Assembly: GCF_001649575.2 (NCBI RefSeq)
Contig: NC_051431.1
Location: 17,732,671-17,796,670 of the forward strand
Direction: 5' to 3'
Length of the DNA: 64,000 bases
DNA from: Kryptolebias marmoratus
Taxonomy: Eukaryota; Chordata; Actinopteri; Cyprinodontiformes; Rivulidae
The translations under genes were made by a program, and so were the position numbers. How positions within the stretch are numbered: the first letter of the stretch is position 1; each line of letters begins with the position of its first letter. The notes beneath the pieces were generated by a model. The model was not told the origin of the DNA. It worked only from the letters and a program-made list of their open reading frames with translations, and did not search any database. This document shows, one piece after another, positions 62,260-64,000 of the stretch.

Positions 62260-64000
62260 GGGGGGTCTCAGAAGGCCGCAGGGCCTGTCAGCCTATTTCA
62301 CACACAAACACACACACACCTACACATACACAGTTCCTCCCCCCCATGTTTTAAAAAGAGGGCCACACAAATTTGCATTATTTTACGTGTATTGAATTTT
62401 CAGCCTGTTTCTTCTTCTTATTTCAATAAGGCAACAAATCAGTGTTGATTCAGGTCCTCCACCGGAGCCCTGCTCCGAGTCTGACATTCCATCTCCTGCT
62501 TTCACCCCCCTGTCACTCTCAGGCTTCACGCCAAAAACGACAAGACGGAGAGAAAAGAAACAGAGGAGGAGAATTGGAGAAGAAGAATATGATGACGGGC
62601 TTGATGATGGGGGCAGAAAAGAGGGAAGAAAGAAGAAAGGGGGGGGAAAAGGGAGAGAGAAACACAGACGGAGAGAAAAGAACATGCAAACAAGACAGAA
62701 AGAAAGAGCAAAGAGAGAAGAGGAACTGATAGCTGATGGATGGTGGTGGAGTTCAGTGTTAGGAGCGGATGATTAGGAGTGACGGCCGAGTGTAAAGTTC
62801 CTGCCGCAGCCGTCGACGTTCCCACTGAGGGAGGATGTGGAGTGTCAGGTCTGTTTGATTATGAATATGCTGGCACTACAAACTGTGAATCAAAACGCAA
62901 CAACAAGAGAGCGGGGGAAAGCTAAGGATTGAGAAAAAGAAGGAGAGGAGTGAACTGAAGGATAGGCGAGAGGTTGTGAGGAAGAGGGAGAAGAAGTGCT
63001 TTCATATCTTTTTTTAAATGCACAATGTGTATATCATGTGGGTTCTTTTCAGACACTGGAGAAAGTGTTCAGTTCGTCCGCCTCGCTCGATGAGGATCCA
63101 TAAATCTTGGAAACATTAGGGCCCCTAAAGCTGTCGGCAGTATCAAGCCTGTTCGACGTTTTTAAGAGCTGAATGCTACTCCACCTTGGCTCCATCTACT
63201 GGGGAATTCTGATCCGAGCTCAGCGCACACATGCCTTTATAAAGGGCTACATCTGTTTGAGTGAAGCCTTCATGTGAAAAAGTATGTGGTGGAATAAAAA
63301 CCTAACTTTGCAAACTTGTCATTAAAACTCTTGATGCGTATTAACTTTGTGCATGATGACTTTGTTTAAACCATTGTTGTGTGTTTATAGTGATACCATT
63401 AACATTTTCTTTGTTTAAATCATCTCAAAGCAACTGAAAGAGATTTGACAGCTTCTCTTAACCAGCCAAATGGTTTGTTTGCAGTTGTGCAGTGAATGAT
63501 TCACATATCCCTTTCAACAGATTAGTGTATTATCCCTGAGTCTGCCCAAAGATTACACAGAACTTTGTATGGGTTTGGAGCCAAGTTCATTAGGCCACTG
63601 TTTGACCACCTACTCCTCAGGACTGACCTCGACCCAGCTATTAACATTTACATTCAAACACGCATACCGCCCGAAATCCCCTGTCCTTCCCCTCCAGGCA
63701 GAGTGCATGCATCTGTGAACTTGCATGTTGCTGTAGCGTCGCTCTGGGACCAGCAGTTGATTGGCTATCTTTAGATGTCAGTGATGCTGTTAGGGCCTTA
63801 ATTAGCGAGATGCATTCTCAATTGTTGATCTTTATCGGGAACCAGATGTTCAGAGAGAGGGCCTAACCTCCCACTCCCCTCGACACAATCCCAAAGAGAC
63901 TGTTACCCTTTTACCCGATGCAGCTACCTTCTACTCCCACCACCACAAACATCAACCAACACAACACCTTAGATTTACCCTCCACCATTATTTGAAAACT

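Larger units (their letters stand above)
59715..64000 (-). other. mecom: mecom intron / upstream DNA to the window edge
   Basis: No further mecom exon was found. It contains an assembly gap in a C/A-run context (59919-59966), family C element (60283-60699), a CA microsatellite, the duplicated palindrome, a second gap (62131-62259), a strongly purine-rich + strand (about 62530-62720 and 62900-63000), and a repeat-poor stretch (63540-63990) that could be regulatory. Confidence 0.5.

Overview
This window is vertebrate nuclear DNA, almost certainly from a teleost fish. It has phase-1 EGF-module exons with GT-AG introns, long introns full of decayed transposons, fish-type LINE and Tc1 remnants, and many CA/GT, TA and tetranucleotide microsatellites. 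There are two N-runs (assembly gaps). I see no bacterial, organellar or CRISPR features.

Three protein-coding genes can be assembled exon by exon. (1) A secreted EMI/EGF protein lies on the + strand from 1851 to 45297. It has 37 usable coding exons plus one further module exon with a broken splice donor. It predicts 1572 aa: signal peptide, EMI domain, nine EGF modules, an acidic linker and 23 laminin-type EGF modules. The architecture is that of MEGF6/EGFEM1. I favour egfem1 because the convergent neighbour is mecom rather than prdm16, and because a mir-551b-like hairpin lies in intron 4. (2) A complete six-exon EH-domain ATPase gene (545 aa, EHD2-like) lies on the - strand, entirely inside intron 16 of the first gene (24037..26482). 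(3) The last seven coding exons of mecom (EVI1) lie on the - strand from 53999 to 59714. They encode 375 C-terminal residues with the second zinc-finger cluster, an acidic region and the conserved C-terminal tail. The 5' part of mecom is beyond the right edge.

Layout: 1-315 is a 36-bp minisatellite; 1600-1850 is the putative promoter/5'UTR; 1851-45297 is egfem1 with the nested ehd gene and mir-551; 45298-about 52320 is intergenic; about 52320-53998 is the probable mecom 3'UTR; 53999-64000 holds the mecom 3' exons and introns. The non-coding part holds at least three short inverted-terminal-repeat element families, a dispersed repeat present at least six times in the same orientation, two fragments of one LINE reverse-transcriptase domain, a Tc1 transposase remnant and a very tight 18-bp-arm hairpin.

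The items most worth following up are the egfem1 module exon whose donor reads TTGAGT where GTGAGT is expected, the nested antisense ehd paralogue, the intronic mir-551 hairpin beside a LINE fragment, and the intact full-length egfem1 beside mecom where the human copy is a pseudogene. Family comparisons are from memory; no database search was run.
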